NCBI RefSeq assembly: GCF_004766055.1
Contig: NZ_SPQR01000001.1
Location: forward strand, 186,001-250,000
Direction of reading: 5' to 3'
Length of the DNA: 64,000 nucleotides
Origin: Desulfosporosinus sp. Sb-LF
Lineage (GTDB): Bacteria > Bacillota > Desulfitobacteriia > Desulfitobacteriales > Desulfitobacteriaceae
Positions 27,481-36,604 of the stretch are shown one piece after another. Each line of letters opens with the position of its first letter. Position 1 is the first letter of the stretch. The translations under genes and the position numbers were made by a program. The notes below the pieces were generated by a model that was not told the origin of the DNA, made no database searches, and saw only the letters and a list, made by a program, of their open reading frames with translations.

Positions 27481-27522
27481 ACGTAGAAGAGGTTGTTTTA
27501 AATGCCTTTTCTACGTTTTTTG
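27481..27522 (+). terminator. Rho-independent terminator after gpsA
   Basis: 12-bp stem with one G-T pair (27481-27492 with 27505-27516), 12-base loop, T run to 27522. Confidence 0.85.
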
Positions 27523-27529
27523 TTTGTTG

Positions 27530-27561
27530 TCATATTTGCCCAAAAGAATCAATATACTTAT
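27530..27561 (+). promoter_or_regulatory. Candidate sigma-E-type promoter of spoIVA
   Basis: TCATATT at 27530-27536 resembles the -35 element and TATACTTA at 27553-27560 the -10 element (CATACA-T type) of mother-cell sigma-E promoters, with a spacer of 16, one or two bases longer than usual. spoIVA is a sigma-E gene in Bacillus and Clostridia, which is the main reason for the call. Confidence 0.3.
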
Positions 27562-27683
27562 ACTGCTTAATGTGCTAGTCCAGTCATCGGGAATCCACGT
27601 GGTACAGGGAGGTGGAAGGGGAGATAAGGTGGAGGCCCTTCCCCAATTTTTGGGACAGCACTCAAAAGGGAGGGAATTTACTA

Positions 27684-29168
27684 ATGGAAAAATTAGACAT
27701 TTTCAGGGATATCGCTGAACGAACAGGAGGCGATATCTACCTCGGTGTCGTCGGGCCAGTCCGTACAGGAAAGTCCACCTTTATCAAACGATTCATGGAC
27801 CTCCTAGTCCTGCCTAACATTCAAGATGCTTTCGAGCGGGAACGGGCTAAAGATGAACTTCCTCAAAGTGGGACGGGGAAAACGATCACGACGACAGAAC
27901 CAAAGTTTATTCCATCAGAATCCGTGGAAATCGTAGTAAAAGACTCAATCCACATGAATGTCCGCTTAGTTGACTGTGTAGGCTACAGTGTGGAAGGTGC
28001 ATTAGGGTACGAAACTGAAGATGGCGAAGAGCCACGCATGATGAAAACGTCATGGAGTGATGAACCCATGTCGTTCCAGGATGCAGCCGAAATGGGCACC
28101 CGTAAAGTCATTACGGATCATGCTACGATTGGGGTTGTGGTTACGACCGATGGGTCGATCACAGATATTCCGCGGGATGCATACCTCGACGCAGAGGAGC
28201 GAGTTATTTCCGAGTTACGTCAGATGGGAAAACCCTTCGTAGTACTCTTAAATACAACCCGTCCCTATGCGGAAAATACCATGGAATTATGCCGTTCTCT
28301 TGAAGAAAAGTATGGAATACCTGTGATTGCGGTGAATTGTCTTGAAATGACACAAGAAGATATCACGCAAATCCTCGAAGAAGTATTGTATGAGTTCCCC
28401 GTGAAAGAAGTTAACATCGATCTTCCCAAATGGGTCGAAGAGCTGGATGTATCTCATCCGATCCGTGCCGCCTTCGAAGAAACAGTGCGTAAAGCAATCG
28501 AGAATGTTCGGCGTTTACGGGACATCGATCTAGCCTTAGATGCATTAACGGAATGCGAATATGCACAGGATGTACTCCTCAAAGAGATGAACTTAGGCAC
28601 CGGGGTTGCCAATATTGAAATCACTGCTGTTGAAGGACTCTTTAAAACAGTATTACAAGAACTCACGGGGATTGAAATTGAAGGTGATCATTCCTTACTT
28701 CGCCTAGTGTTAGATTATAGCAAGGGCAAAAAGGAATGGGATAAAATGTCTGCGGCAATCGAAGAAGTCCGTATTAACGGCTATGGCGTTGTCACTCCTC
28801 AACTCGAAGAAATGTTCCTAGAAGAACCGGAACTTGTTAAACAAGGTGGACATTATGGGATCAAGCTGAAAGCCAGTGCCCCATCACTCCATATTATCAG
28901 AGCGGATGTCACGACAGAAATTACGCCCCTGATCGGAACAGAAAGGCAAGCGGAAGAACTCGTGAAGTATATGCTCGATGAGTTTGAAAATGATCCGAAG
29001 AAGGTTTGGGAATCTAATATTTTCGGTAAGTCATTGCATGACTTAGTTCGTGAGGGAATCCAAAATAAGCTCTACAAGATGCCAGAAAATGCTCAACATA
29101 AGCTACAAGACACTTTGCAAAGAATTGTCAATGACGGCAACGGGGGACTCATTTGTATCATTATCTAA
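27684..29168 (+). CDS. spoIVA: Stage IV sporulation protein A, spore coat morphogenetic ATPase
   Basis: A 494-residue protein, matching the about 492 residues usual for SpoIVA. It polymerises on the forespore surface, using ATP, to form the base layer of the spore coat and is needed for the cortex. The Walker A motif GPVRTGKS is at residues 24-31; the DCVGYSVEGALGYETEDGEE-type region (residues 97 on, quoted in part) and the conserved C-terminus ending in GGLICIII are present. The ATG at 27684 has AAGGGAGGG 8 bases upstream; earlier in-frame starts have none. It proves that the organism's lineage forms endospores. Confidence 0.97.
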   Translation: MEKLDIFRDIAERTGGDIYLGVVGPVRTGKSTFIKRFMDLLVLPNIQDAFERERAKDELPQSGTGKTITTTEPKFIPSESVEIVVKDSIHMNVRLVDCVGYSVEGALGYETEDGEEPRMMKTSWSDEPMSFQDAAEMGTRKVITDHATIGVVVTTDGSITDIPRDAYLDAEERVISELRQMGKPFVVLLNTTRPYAENTMELCRSLEEKYGIPVIAVNCLEMTQEDITQILEEVLYEFPVKEVNIDLPKWVEELDVSHPIRAAFEETVRKAIENVRRLRDIDLALDALTECEYAQDVLLKEMNLGTGVANIEITAVEGLFKTVLQELTGIEIEGDHSLLRLVLDYSKGKKEWDKMSAAIEEVRINGYGVVTPQLEEMFLEEPELVKQGGHYGIKLKASAPSLHIIRADVTTEITPLIGTERQAEELVKYMLDEFENDPKKVWESNIFGKSLHDLVREGIQNKLYKMPENAQHKLQDTLQRIVNDGNGGLICIII

Positions 29169-29231
29169 TGTCCCTCACTGGCTCTATCAAATGCTAATAG
29201 GCTTAGACCCTCAGGGAGAATGAATGACTAG

Positions 29232-29282
29232 AAAAGGAACGTCTGGATTACCGCATTCGTGCGAGATCTGACGTTCCTTTTT
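29232..29282 (+). terminator. Rho-independent terminator after spoIVA
   Basis: Perfect 12-bp stem (29232-29243 with 29270-29281), 26-base loop, T tail. Confidence 0.8.
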
Positions 29283-29370
29283 AGTGACTATCAGAATTCT
29301 TGCCAAACTCATACGAATTAGCTTATAATATGTTTGATATAGTAAGCAAGGGGTAGATAGGAGAGATTTG

Positions 29371-29817
29371 GTGGCTGGCAGGACCCATGATTTTTTAATT
29401 GTAAGTAAAGCTATTTTGCCGGAAGCCATTTTGAAGACCGCAGAGGCGAAAGAACTACTAGTCAAAGGGGATGTAGACACGATCAATGACGCGGTCGAGC
29501 GTGTCGGACTTAGTCGAAGTGCCTATTACAAATATAAAGATGGAGTGTTTCCTTTTTATGAGGCCAGTCGGGAAAGGATCATTACGATTTCCCTAGCGCT
29601 TGAAAACAAAGCGGGAGTACTCTCTCACGTTCTGAATTTCATTGCCTCTGTAAAAGGCAACATTCTAACGATTAATCAAGGGATCCCTCTGCAAGGAATT
29701 GCTAATGTTTCTGTTTCCCTAGAAACTGCCGAAATGGCAGATACTCCGGAAAATCTTCTCACAGGGCTTGGGAAAATCCACGGTGTAAGAAAGATAGAAG
29801 TAATCGGGCAAACTTAG
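29371..29817 (+). CDS. pheB: ACT-domain protein, PheB/UPF0735 type
   Basis: A 148-residue protein with an N-terminal helical part containing a helix-turn-helix-like stretch (DAVERVGLSRSAYYKYKDGVF) and a C-terminal ACT domain (residues about 72-147, LALENKAGVLSHVLNFIA). The layout is that of the PheB/UPF0735 family. ACT domains bind amino acids; in Bacillus the gene lies next to prephenate dehydratase, so a link with phenylalanine synthesis has been assumed. The GTG at 29371 has AGGAG 7 bases upstream; the TTG at 29368 would be too close. It stands alone here. Confidence 0.85.
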   Translation: MAGRTHDFLIVSKAILPEAILKTAEAKELLVKGDVDTINDAVERVGLSRSAYYKYKDGVFPFYEASRERIITISLALENKAGVLSHVLNFIASVKGNILTINQGIPLQGIANVSVSLETAEMADTPENLLTGLGKIHGVRKIEVIGQT

Positions 29818-29878
29818 GGTTGCGTTCCTAGCGTTAATATGATACTCTATAAAAGTCCTTCAGGTAAGGGCAATAAGT

Positions 29879-29955
29879 CGGGGCGTGGCTCAGCTTGGTA
29901 GAGCGCTACCTTGGGGTGGTAGAGGTCGCATGTTCAAATCATGTCGCTCCGACCA
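29879..29955 (+). tRNA. tRNA-Pro, anticodon GGG
   Basis: A 77-base cloverleaf with encoded CCA. Acceptor arms CGGGGCG and CGCTCCG pair with one G-T; the anticodon arm CTACC/GGTAG encloses the loop TTGGGGT with anticodon GGG; the T-arm loop TTCAAAT is standard. It reads proline codons CCC and CCU. The integrase remnant 113 bp downstream is oriented with its 3' end towards this tRNA, so the tRNA 3' end is the likely attachment site of the element. Confidence 0.95.
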
Positions 29956-30038
29956 GTAATATCAAGGGTTTCAGGGTTTTTTGATTTCCTGAAAGTCGTA
30001 ATATACTGCAACGTTACTGCAATTGAATCATTGAAATT

Positions 30039-30067
30039 AATCCTCTCAACTTTGAGGGGATTTTTTC
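30039..30067 (+). terminator. Hairpin between tRNA-Pro and the integrase remnant
   Basis: About 10 bp of stem (30039-30048 with 30053-30062, one G-T pair), short loop, then a T tract on the plus strand. It should end the tRNA transcript. Confidence 0.7.
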
Positions 30068-30068
30068 T

Positions 30069-31237
30069 TTAATAAATTATTCTTTTATCGGATGCATTTC
30101 TTTTTATTTCGGGCATTACATGGGCGTATGTGTTACCGGTTATCGATATATCTGTATGTCCTAAGAGTTCTGAAACGGTTTTTATGTTTTCGCCTTCTTC
30201 AAGTAGCCTCGTCGCGTAGGTATGCCGTAATGCATGAAGATTTATCCCATTTGATATTCCGGCCCTTTCTCTTGCTTCATAAAACTTTTTAGTTAGAAAT
30301 CTTGGGTTTATTGGTTTTCCGCTATTCGTTTTCCGCTATTCGTGCAAAAGATAAGGTCATTATTCACATAGTTTTCTTTAGCGTGCCGTTTGATTTTTCC
30401 TTGTTTCATTCTGTGTAATTGAATTGCTACTGCTATTTCGTTTGGAATTGGTAGTAGTCTTTTTGATTTTTCAGTTTTAGGGTTTTCCATGATTAAGCCT
30501 TTTGATTTTGTTCTTACAAGTGCTTGAACTATATTGATCGTTTTCTTACGAAAGTCTATATCTTGCCATCTTAAACCTAATACTTCTCCAAGTCTTAACC
30601 CAGTCCCTAGCAGTGTCAAAAATGCTGCTCTTAAAATTTCAGTTTCAATGGAATCTATGAATGCACTCATTTCATCTTTTGTCATGGCTTTAATTTGTTT
30701 TGTTTCAAGTTTTGGCAAAGTAACGGCTGTTGCGGGGTTCCAGCTAATTAGTCGATTCTTTATCGCTTGGCCTAAACAGGAGTTAATAATTTGGTGATTT
30801 CTCCTAATCGTAGCGGATGCGGATTTGTTGGTTTTCATTTTGTTGTAAAGTTTCTGTATGTCATTCGTATTAAGGTTTCCTAGTGGTATGTTCCCTAATT
30901 CGGGATATATATGGTTTTTGACTGACCTTTGGTAGTTCTCCCAAGTAGCTAATCTCGCTTCCATTTTCTTGTAGTTATCCATCCGGGTTATTAACCATTC
31001 CCCGAAAGTCAGTTTTGATTGAGCTTGAAGATCTATTCCTTTCTCAAGTTCCTTCATAGCCCCTTTCATTTTGGCTTTAACTTCTAGCCTTGTTTTACCG
31101 TAGAATGTTTTGCGTTTAGGTTTCCCGGTGTCTGGATCGGTTCCTATTGTTATTTGGCTTACCCATTTACCTTCGTGTATTCCACTTTTCCTTTGATGGA
31201 TACTTCCTTCTCCATTTGCGTTTCTTTGCTTTTTCAT
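30069..31237 (-). pseudogene. Tyrosine-family phage/ICE integrase, broken by a 14-bp tandem duplication
   Basis: The reading frame from the ATG at 31237 encodes an AP2-like arm-binding N-terminus, a SAM-like core-binding domain and the first catalytic arginine (TGLRLGEVLGLRW), but stops at 30308 after 309 residues. The cause is visible: the 14-mer TTTTCCGCTATTCG is present twice in tandem (30315-30328 and 30329-30342). Removing one copy restores a continuous 384-residue frame ending at 30069 with the second half of the active site (HALRHTYATRLLEEG, LGHTDISITGNTYAHV, catalytic Tyr). The gene is therefore a recent, single-event knock-out. It is oriented with its 3' end towards tRNA-Pro. Confidence 0.92.
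30315..30342. repeat. 14-bp perfect tandem duplication in the integrase
   Basis: Two adjacent copies of TTTTCCGCTATTCG. The extra copy shifts the integrase frame. Slipped-strand loss of one copy would repair the gene exactly. Confidence 0.95.
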
Positions 31238-31263
31238 ACTTTCATCCTTTCTTTTCTTTATTT

Positions 31264-31652
31264 ATCCGCATAATAGGTTTTTTTACCATTTTGGACCGAA
31301 TAGTTGTAGTTGCCATTATCCAATAGTTCTTCGAATGTGTTTTTGAAGTCTTTTCTGTTTTGATTTGCTATATTTGTATATTTATTAGCAATATCCATGT
31401 ATGTTTGATTTCTGTAATTTGTATAATTTAAATAGTTTGTATAAAAGCATTTCTTGTATTCATTATTAAATCTTTTGTAATATCTTCTATTGGTTTGAAA
31501 TAGGTCGATTTATTAATTAGGTTTAGAGTTTGTTCGTTTTTGTCGCAAATTACTAATGCATTTAATAATATTGATTTATATTTATTTATGTTCATTTGGT
31601 TCCATGGGATATTATGTTGTTCTGATAACAAATTGTGAATGTCAACGAATTT
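31264..31652 (-). pseudogene. Fragment of an unknown gene cut by the insertion sequence
   Basis: Just inside the integrated element, on the minus strand, one frame (up to 31652, where the insertion sequence ends, to 31428) encodes a Asn/Lys-rich helical segment (KFVDIHNLLSEQHNIPWNQM and onward), and a second frame after a shift near 31435 continues it (NRKDFKNTFEELLDNG ... GKKTYYADK) to a stop at about 31264. The apparent protein would be about 135 residues plus whatever lay upstream of the insertion. No family recognised. AT-rich composition differs from the backbone. Confidence 0.45.
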
Positions 31653-31654
31653 TT

Positions 31655-33531
31655 GGCTCTTTCCATAGTTAGTTGAATTTTGGCCTTTTTTCAAGCCGTA
31701 ACAGTTTTTTCCTTAACATTTCAAAACTATTGCGACCATACATTATCCTCTTTATAACCTTAAGCTTATTTACGCTGCCTTCGGCAAGTCCGTTATTGTA
31801 TTCATATTTAATGGCATTTTTTACAGCCGTAATATCTCTGGTTATGCCATTTATAAACGAAGTTATTTCACGAATATTTAAGCCCAAAGCCCTATGTATC
31901 CACTGTTCAATCATACCAACATTTTTATCCAACAACATTTTCCGGAATTCATTAACGATGTCTATGAGCTCCTTGTACCGAGGATATTGACTATTTACTC
32001 TGTCTAAACATTCGCTGTTCAGTCCTTTAATTTTCCCAACCTGTTTGAATAATAGCTTTATTAACAATTTACGTTCTACTAATTCGATATTCTCTGGCGC
32101 TATATTATTAGCATTGTAAGTATTCTGAATCAACCTTTTCAAGCCTGCTGCATAAGTTCTTAGAGTAGAGGAAGAACCTTTATAACCTACTTGACGAATT
32201 TTGGCTTCAATTGCGGTCAAGGCAATACCTTTATCAATTAGCACATTTATTTCACCTAGGTATGGGTCTAAGATACTTCTTCTCTTAACACTATAACTTC
32301 CATGAATTGCTGTTACACTTTCATTTAGATATCTTTTAACCGTCTGCCTAGATAATTGCAGCTCTTTGGAAATTGATCTTATAGAGAACTTTCTCTTATG
32401 CATATCTTTAACGGCATTTATCAGTTCCAGCTTCTTTAACACTATTTGCTCATGTAACAGATCCACACTGCTTCTTACATACTGAATACGGGCTTCCTCG
32501 CTCATACAGATTAATTTATCCAGTGTTCGAATATCTATATGCAACTGCTTGCAAAGCTGTTTTTTGCAAGACCTTCCGCGAGCATAGAAAGCGCTTGGTT
32601 TAACTTTTCTTCTAATGTTAGTTTTTTGTTAGTTACAGATAGTCCCGATGTTGCCGTCACATCTACTTGAGGCTTTTTAGGCACCGTAATAATTATTTTG
32701 GCCTTAAAATATTTCATAAGAAACTCTTTGCAATACGAAGTTAAATTCTTAAGTATATGAAATCTGTCACTTACCTGGACAGCTTTGGGATGTGCCTTAG
32801 TTATAGCATTATGGTATGTGATCGAGCCGTCTTTAGAAACGACTTTGAGGTTTGGATAGGTCTTTAACCATTCTATAACGTCTTCGCATTCCCTCGAAGG
32901 AATCAAATCAATCACACGGTGAGTTTCAATATCAACCATGATTGTTCCATAAGATTCCCTTTTCCTAATTGCAAAGTCATCAATACAAACCATAGAAACG
33001 GATTCTTTATCAATTATTAGTGCGTCTTTTTTTTAAAAGATTGCAGATGGTGCTCTTGCCCACTTTTGCAATACTAGTATTCAATATAGCAGATGCTGTT
33101 AGAGAGCTTACATTCAGGGATAAATTGATGATTGCCTCTTCGAGGCGTTTTGTCTTCTTCCCCTTAACGGGTAGGAAGTCATAAGTTTCTGCAAAAGTGG
33201 TGTGTTCACAATCCGGATTATAGCAGAGCATCTTTCTGTTGCTAAGAATTATGATCACTTTCTTATTCTGCATCGGTAAGTCTTGAAAACTTCTTTCATA
33301 ATGGGAATGAGTTTTTGATGAAGGTTTTCCGCAAAAGGGACAGATAAGTTTTTCTCGTATTGACACAACTTTGATATAAATAGTATCCTCAATGATCTTA
33401 TGACTGACATACTCTAAATTTCTATCTAATAACTTAACAAATTCATCCATAGAATGGCCTCGTTTCAGCGTTTCTGACCATTCTATTATACCATAATTTA
33501 CCGCATTTTTCAACTAAGTATGGAAAGCGCC
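31655..33531 (-). mobile_element. ISL3-family insertion sequence, 1877 bp
   Basis: Terminal inverted repeats are visible: GGCTCTTTCCATAGTTAG and three more bases at 31655-31675, against the complement of 33511-33531, matching at 19 of 21 positions. The GGCTCTTT start is typical of ISL3 elements. It encloses a transposase in three frames. Flanking 8-base target duplications, expected for the family, were not found (GAATTTTT left, ACTTTTAC right), so the element is old or its neighbours have rearranged. Confidence 0.85.
31669..33513 (-). pseudogene. ISL3-family transposase, interrupted by two single-base frameshifts
   Basis: Three consecutive frames add up to one ISL3 transposase. The N-terminal part (33513-33010) has the zinc-binding motif CPFCGKP...CYNPDCEH and a helix-turn-helix. 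The middle part (33000-32535) has the DDE region with VCIDDFAIRKRESYGT and VQVSDRFHILKNL. The C-terminal part (32544-31669) has a second helix-turn-helix-like stretch (IRSISKELQLSRQTVKRYL) and the helical tail with the final catalytic Glu near NGLAEGSVNKLKVIKR. The first break is at a run of eight A (33027-33034), the second at GCAAAAAAC near 32560; the two shifts are in opposite directions. The second reads A_AAA_AAC, a possible -1 slippery heptamer. Confidence 0.85.
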
Positions 33532-33720
33532 ACTTTTACATTATCATTTACAATATCCAAGTGCAACTAATGTCTACGGATGGACTGATAAGGCAGTTTA
33601 TTTCAGCACATATACTATCTATTTTACTCATAGATTAGATCACAACTATCTATTTTACAAATACAAGGTTGGGCTATACAATTTATTTAAGATTTGAAAG
33701 CGAAAAGGGAGTGAGAGTTT

Positions 33721-34095
33721 ATGACGCAATGGTTACGTTTTACTTCGCAAATTGCTTTGCTTTGGCTAATCTATAAATTGGGAAATATTGTGGCTGAAAC
33801 AACCAACTTCCCCATTCCGGGAAATGTTTTCGGAATGATTATCTTGTTTTTATTGATGCTGACAGGGATTATTCAACTCGAATGGATAGAAGAAGGAGCT
33901 GATTTATTGTTCAAACATCTTGCTTTTTTCTTTATTCCGATTGCCGTAGGGCTCATGCAGTGGATTGGATTATTTAAGTTAAGCGGGTTACAGCTTTTAT
34001 TATCAATTATTCTCGGCACTGCAGTTTGCATCATGGTCATGGGCTCTGTGGCCACATTTTTTGTAAGGTTTCGTTCTCAGAAAGGAGGATGCTAA
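33721..34095 (+). CDS. lrgA: CidA/LrgA-family holin-like membrane protein
   Basis: A 124-residue protein with four membrane segments and the family signature FPIPGNVFGMIILFLLML with the loop ELGADL-like EEGADLLFKHLAFFFIPI. In staphylococci LrgA and CidA act as holin-like regulators of murein hydrolase activity; in other bacteria the LrgAB pair has been linked to pyruvate uptake. GGGAG precedes the ATG. lrgB starts at the next base after the stop. Confidence 0.9.
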   Translation: MTQWLRFTSQIALLWLIYKLGNIVAETTNFPIPGNVFGMIILFLLMLTGIIQLEWIEEGADLLFKHLAFFFIPIAVGLMQWIGLFKLSGLQLLLSIILGTAVCIMVMGSVATFFVRFRSQKGGC

Positions 34096-34788
34096 ATGAA
34101 CCTGACGCTTTTATTGATTACGATGGCCGTCACGGTAGGTGCCTATATTCTTAGCCGCTTATTAAATAAGCGTTATCCCAGCCCACTCATCAATGTGGTA
34201 TTCCTAAGTACTGCCATCATCATTGTTGTCTTTTGGGTTTCCGGAGTTACCGTGAGCCAGTACCAGTCCGCCAAGAATATTTTGACTTATCTTCTGGGTC
34301 CGGCCACAGTTGCCTTAGCCGTTCCTCTCTACCGGAACAGAAAGATATTGTCACAAAACATCCTTCCTGTTGTTGTTGGAATCGTGTTAGGAACAACGGC
34401 CAATATCATCACGACCGTATTGGTAGCTGAATTTTTAGGATTAGATAGGCTGATTGTTGTATCCTTAGCCCCCAAATCCGTGACCGTCCCCATCGCTGTG
34501 AATATTTCCACCATACTTCACGGCGATCCGACCCTAACTTCGGTTTTAGTCATTGCTACCGGAATGATAGGGACATTTCTAACCCCCATTCTGTTAAACC
34601 TGCTCAAAGTGACCAATCCGCTAGCCCGTGGGATAGTTTATGGAACGACGGCCCATGGGCAAGGTACGGCATCTGCGCTGTCTGAGGGAACGCTACAAGG
34701 CTCCATGTCCGGGGTAGCCATGGGAATTGCCGCGATTTACAGTTCGGTTGCGTCTCCGTTTATAGTCTGTCATTTATTAAGCCGGTGA
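34096..34788 (+). CDS. lrgB: LrgB-family membrane protein
   Basis: A 230-residue polytopic protein, full length, with LrgB signatures YLLGPATVALAVPLYRN, LAPKSVTVPIA, GTAHGQGTASAL-type stretch (YGTTAHGQGTASALSEG) and the antiporter-like helices. It works with LrgA. AAAGGAGG lies upstream of the ATG. The pair is immediately outside the right end of the ISL3 element, separated by 189 bp of AT-rich DNA that must carry the promoter. Confidence 0.92.
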   Translation: MNLTLLLITMAVTVGAYILSRLLNKRYPSPLINVVFLSTAIIIVVFWVSGVTVSQYQSAKNILTYLLGPATVALAVPLYRNRKILSQNILPVVVGIVLGTTANIITTVLVAEFLGLDRLIVVSLAPKSVTVPIAVNISTILHGDPTLTSVLVIATGMIGTFLTPILLNLLKVTNPLARGIVYGTTAHGQGTASALSEGTLQGSMSGVAMGIAAIYSSVASPFIVCHLLSR

Positions 34789-34799
34789 GGGAGGGTTTC

Positions 34800-34904
34800 A
34801 AAAAAGAGCGTATCGCACATCGAACTACTGCGTGAAGGCAATTTCAAATTTTTAAGTGAAGAGGAATTGCCTGCCAGCTATAAATCCGGAAGAATGTTTT
34901 TCTA
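34800..34904 (+). pseudogene. Short 3' gene remnant, possibly of an IS21-type transposition helper
   Basis: A 34-codon open stretch ending in SEEELPASYKSGRMFF and a stop at 34902-34904 reads like the end of a real protein. It has no start. Directly behind it are two copies of the TGCACCCCC motif, and a third 220 bp on. This arrangement recalls the repeat-rich end of an IS21-like element following its last gene, but the fragment is too short to be sure. Confidence 0.3.
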
Positions 34905-34914
34905 ATGAACATTT

Positions 34915-35138
34915 TGCACCCCCTAAAAAGCAAATGCACCCCCCTTATTTGGAAAGCGGAAGTACATCGTTAATTTGTATCAACAGTTGAGTTATTAGAC
35001 AAATAAGAACTTAATCTTTGATACAATTACTTAACCTGAAAGTCCAGTATTACTGGGATTTTTCGCTTTTCATGCGGCTTTCAGGAGTTTTTTAAAGTGA
35101 TTATAAAATAACGAAAGAGCTAAAATGCACCCCCCTTG
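34915..35138. repeat. Three TGCACCCCC motifs in a gene-free stretch
   Basis: TTTTGCACCCCC near 34914-34925, AATGCACCCCCCTT near 34933-34946 and AATGCACCCCCCTT near 35124-35137. The last two share 14 bases. They may be transposase binding sites at the end of a lost insertion sequence. The rest of 34905-35444 has no gene; a hairpin (TCCAGT/ACTGGGA inside CTGAAAG/CTTTCAG, about 35037-35092) is the only other structure seen. Confidence 0.5.
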
Positions 35139-35444
35139 GGATAAATTCTACCTTTCGTTAAAAAGTATAGGCATCGTTAAAAGGTTTAAGAAAACGTTAA
35201 AATGTAATAAGTAATGGATGAAATATATTTCATGGAATGAACAGCAATTGATATAAGTTTATAGGCTAGGCTGTAAAAGTCTTCTCTTCCAAAGAAAACC
35301 CAAAGTTGGAAAATACGGGAAGATAAAATATAATGTAAGTGAATGGGAATTTGTTATCTGCTTACCATTTTTTTATGGTAAGGATGGGTTTCTGGAAATT
35401 CATATATGAAAGAAAATAGCCGCAGAAAGAGGGGAGATGAATAG

Positions 35445-36459
35445 GTGACACGTATAATAAAGGTTCCAGCCAAAAATATTGGTGCTAACCGTTATGGCTA
35501 TTATAAAAGGTTGTTAGAACGAACAGATTTATCAGATATTATAACCCATCTCACCAAGCCTACCCAGGATGATTTAAACGCAATTTTCAGAGATGTAACT
35601 AAAATTGATTCAGCTGTTATTCACAAAATAAATTGTGCGGCGGTAGATCGACTAGTTCAAATACTAAAAGACCAATGTATTTTAGGAAGTACTACTGCTA
35701 CAGGTTTTATTGCTGGAAAGAGGCCTGCAGCTTGTTTTCAAGATGTTCCTTTGTTGTCTATACTGAAAATATAAGAATAGAATTAGAAGCCTTGTCAATT
35801 AGCAATTACGCTAAGTTACGATACAGCGGAGTAGGTATAAGCTTTGATCGATTTTACCTCTATTCCAACGGCGCGAGGCCGGTAATATATGAAGAAAAAG
35901 AAACTGCAAAGAAACTATTAGGTTTCAACGAAGATGAGTACTGGAGAATTGTCAATTTTCAACTAGAAAGAACAGATCCTTATGTAGAAGGGTTATTGGG
36001 GGGGCATCTGAGCCAATAATTTCACATGAACTAGAAACTAAGATAATAGATTGGACTCACGAAAGAGAATGGAGAATGCCAGATTATTTGAGCTTTAATT
36101 TACTAAATAATTTCACATTAAATAATCATATTACTTTAATTTTTCCAGATCGAGCAACTTACGAGTTTTTTATAGAAAGGCTGCAGACAGATGGCCGAGA
36201 AGAACAATATCTTATTGAAAACACAGAAGATGAAGTAGTGTATAAGCTGGAATATCTATCAGAAGTAAGGGTCGGTCGTTTAGATGAACTAGAAGATAAT
36301 TTGGGAGATAACATCTATAACAATGACTTTTTAAAAAAACTTGAGCAAGCAAGGATATCTGATGAGAAATACATAGACATAGCTTTTGAAGACATTGTCC
36401 CTAACTCAACAAACTATTTAGAATCCAACTACCATATCGTGATATTGGATGAACTGTAG
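35445..36459 (+). pseudogene. AbiGi-type abortive-infection antitoxin gene with two frameshifts
   Basis: Three frames join into one protein of about 335 residues resembling the AbiGi family, the antitoxin half of an AbiG-type (type IV toxin-antitoxin) phage defence. Frame one (35445-35774) ends after AGKRPAACFQDVPL; frame two carries the family core RYSGVGISFDRFYLY and GARPVIY and WRIVNFQLE; frame three, entered at a run of seven G (35998-36004), has IIDWTHEREWRMP and a variable C-terminus. The first shift is near 35750. The GTG-started frame has an AGAGGGGAG site. No AbiGii toxin was seen next to it. Confidence 0.75.
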
Positions 36460-36604
36460 CCTCATTACCGCAGTAGAGGCGAGGGGACTCGGACTCTTTC
36501 ATTAATGTGTTTATTACATCAATGAGTCTTCTATGTAGCCGATTTGGCATCTCCAGGCACGTTGGTGTTACTTCATTTGAAATATGTTTCCATGGATGCA
36601 GCAG

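Noticed and set aside
31655-33531. Target-site duplication flanking the ISL3 element
   Set aside because: The 8 bases on the two sides (GAATTTTT and ACTTTTAC) do not match.
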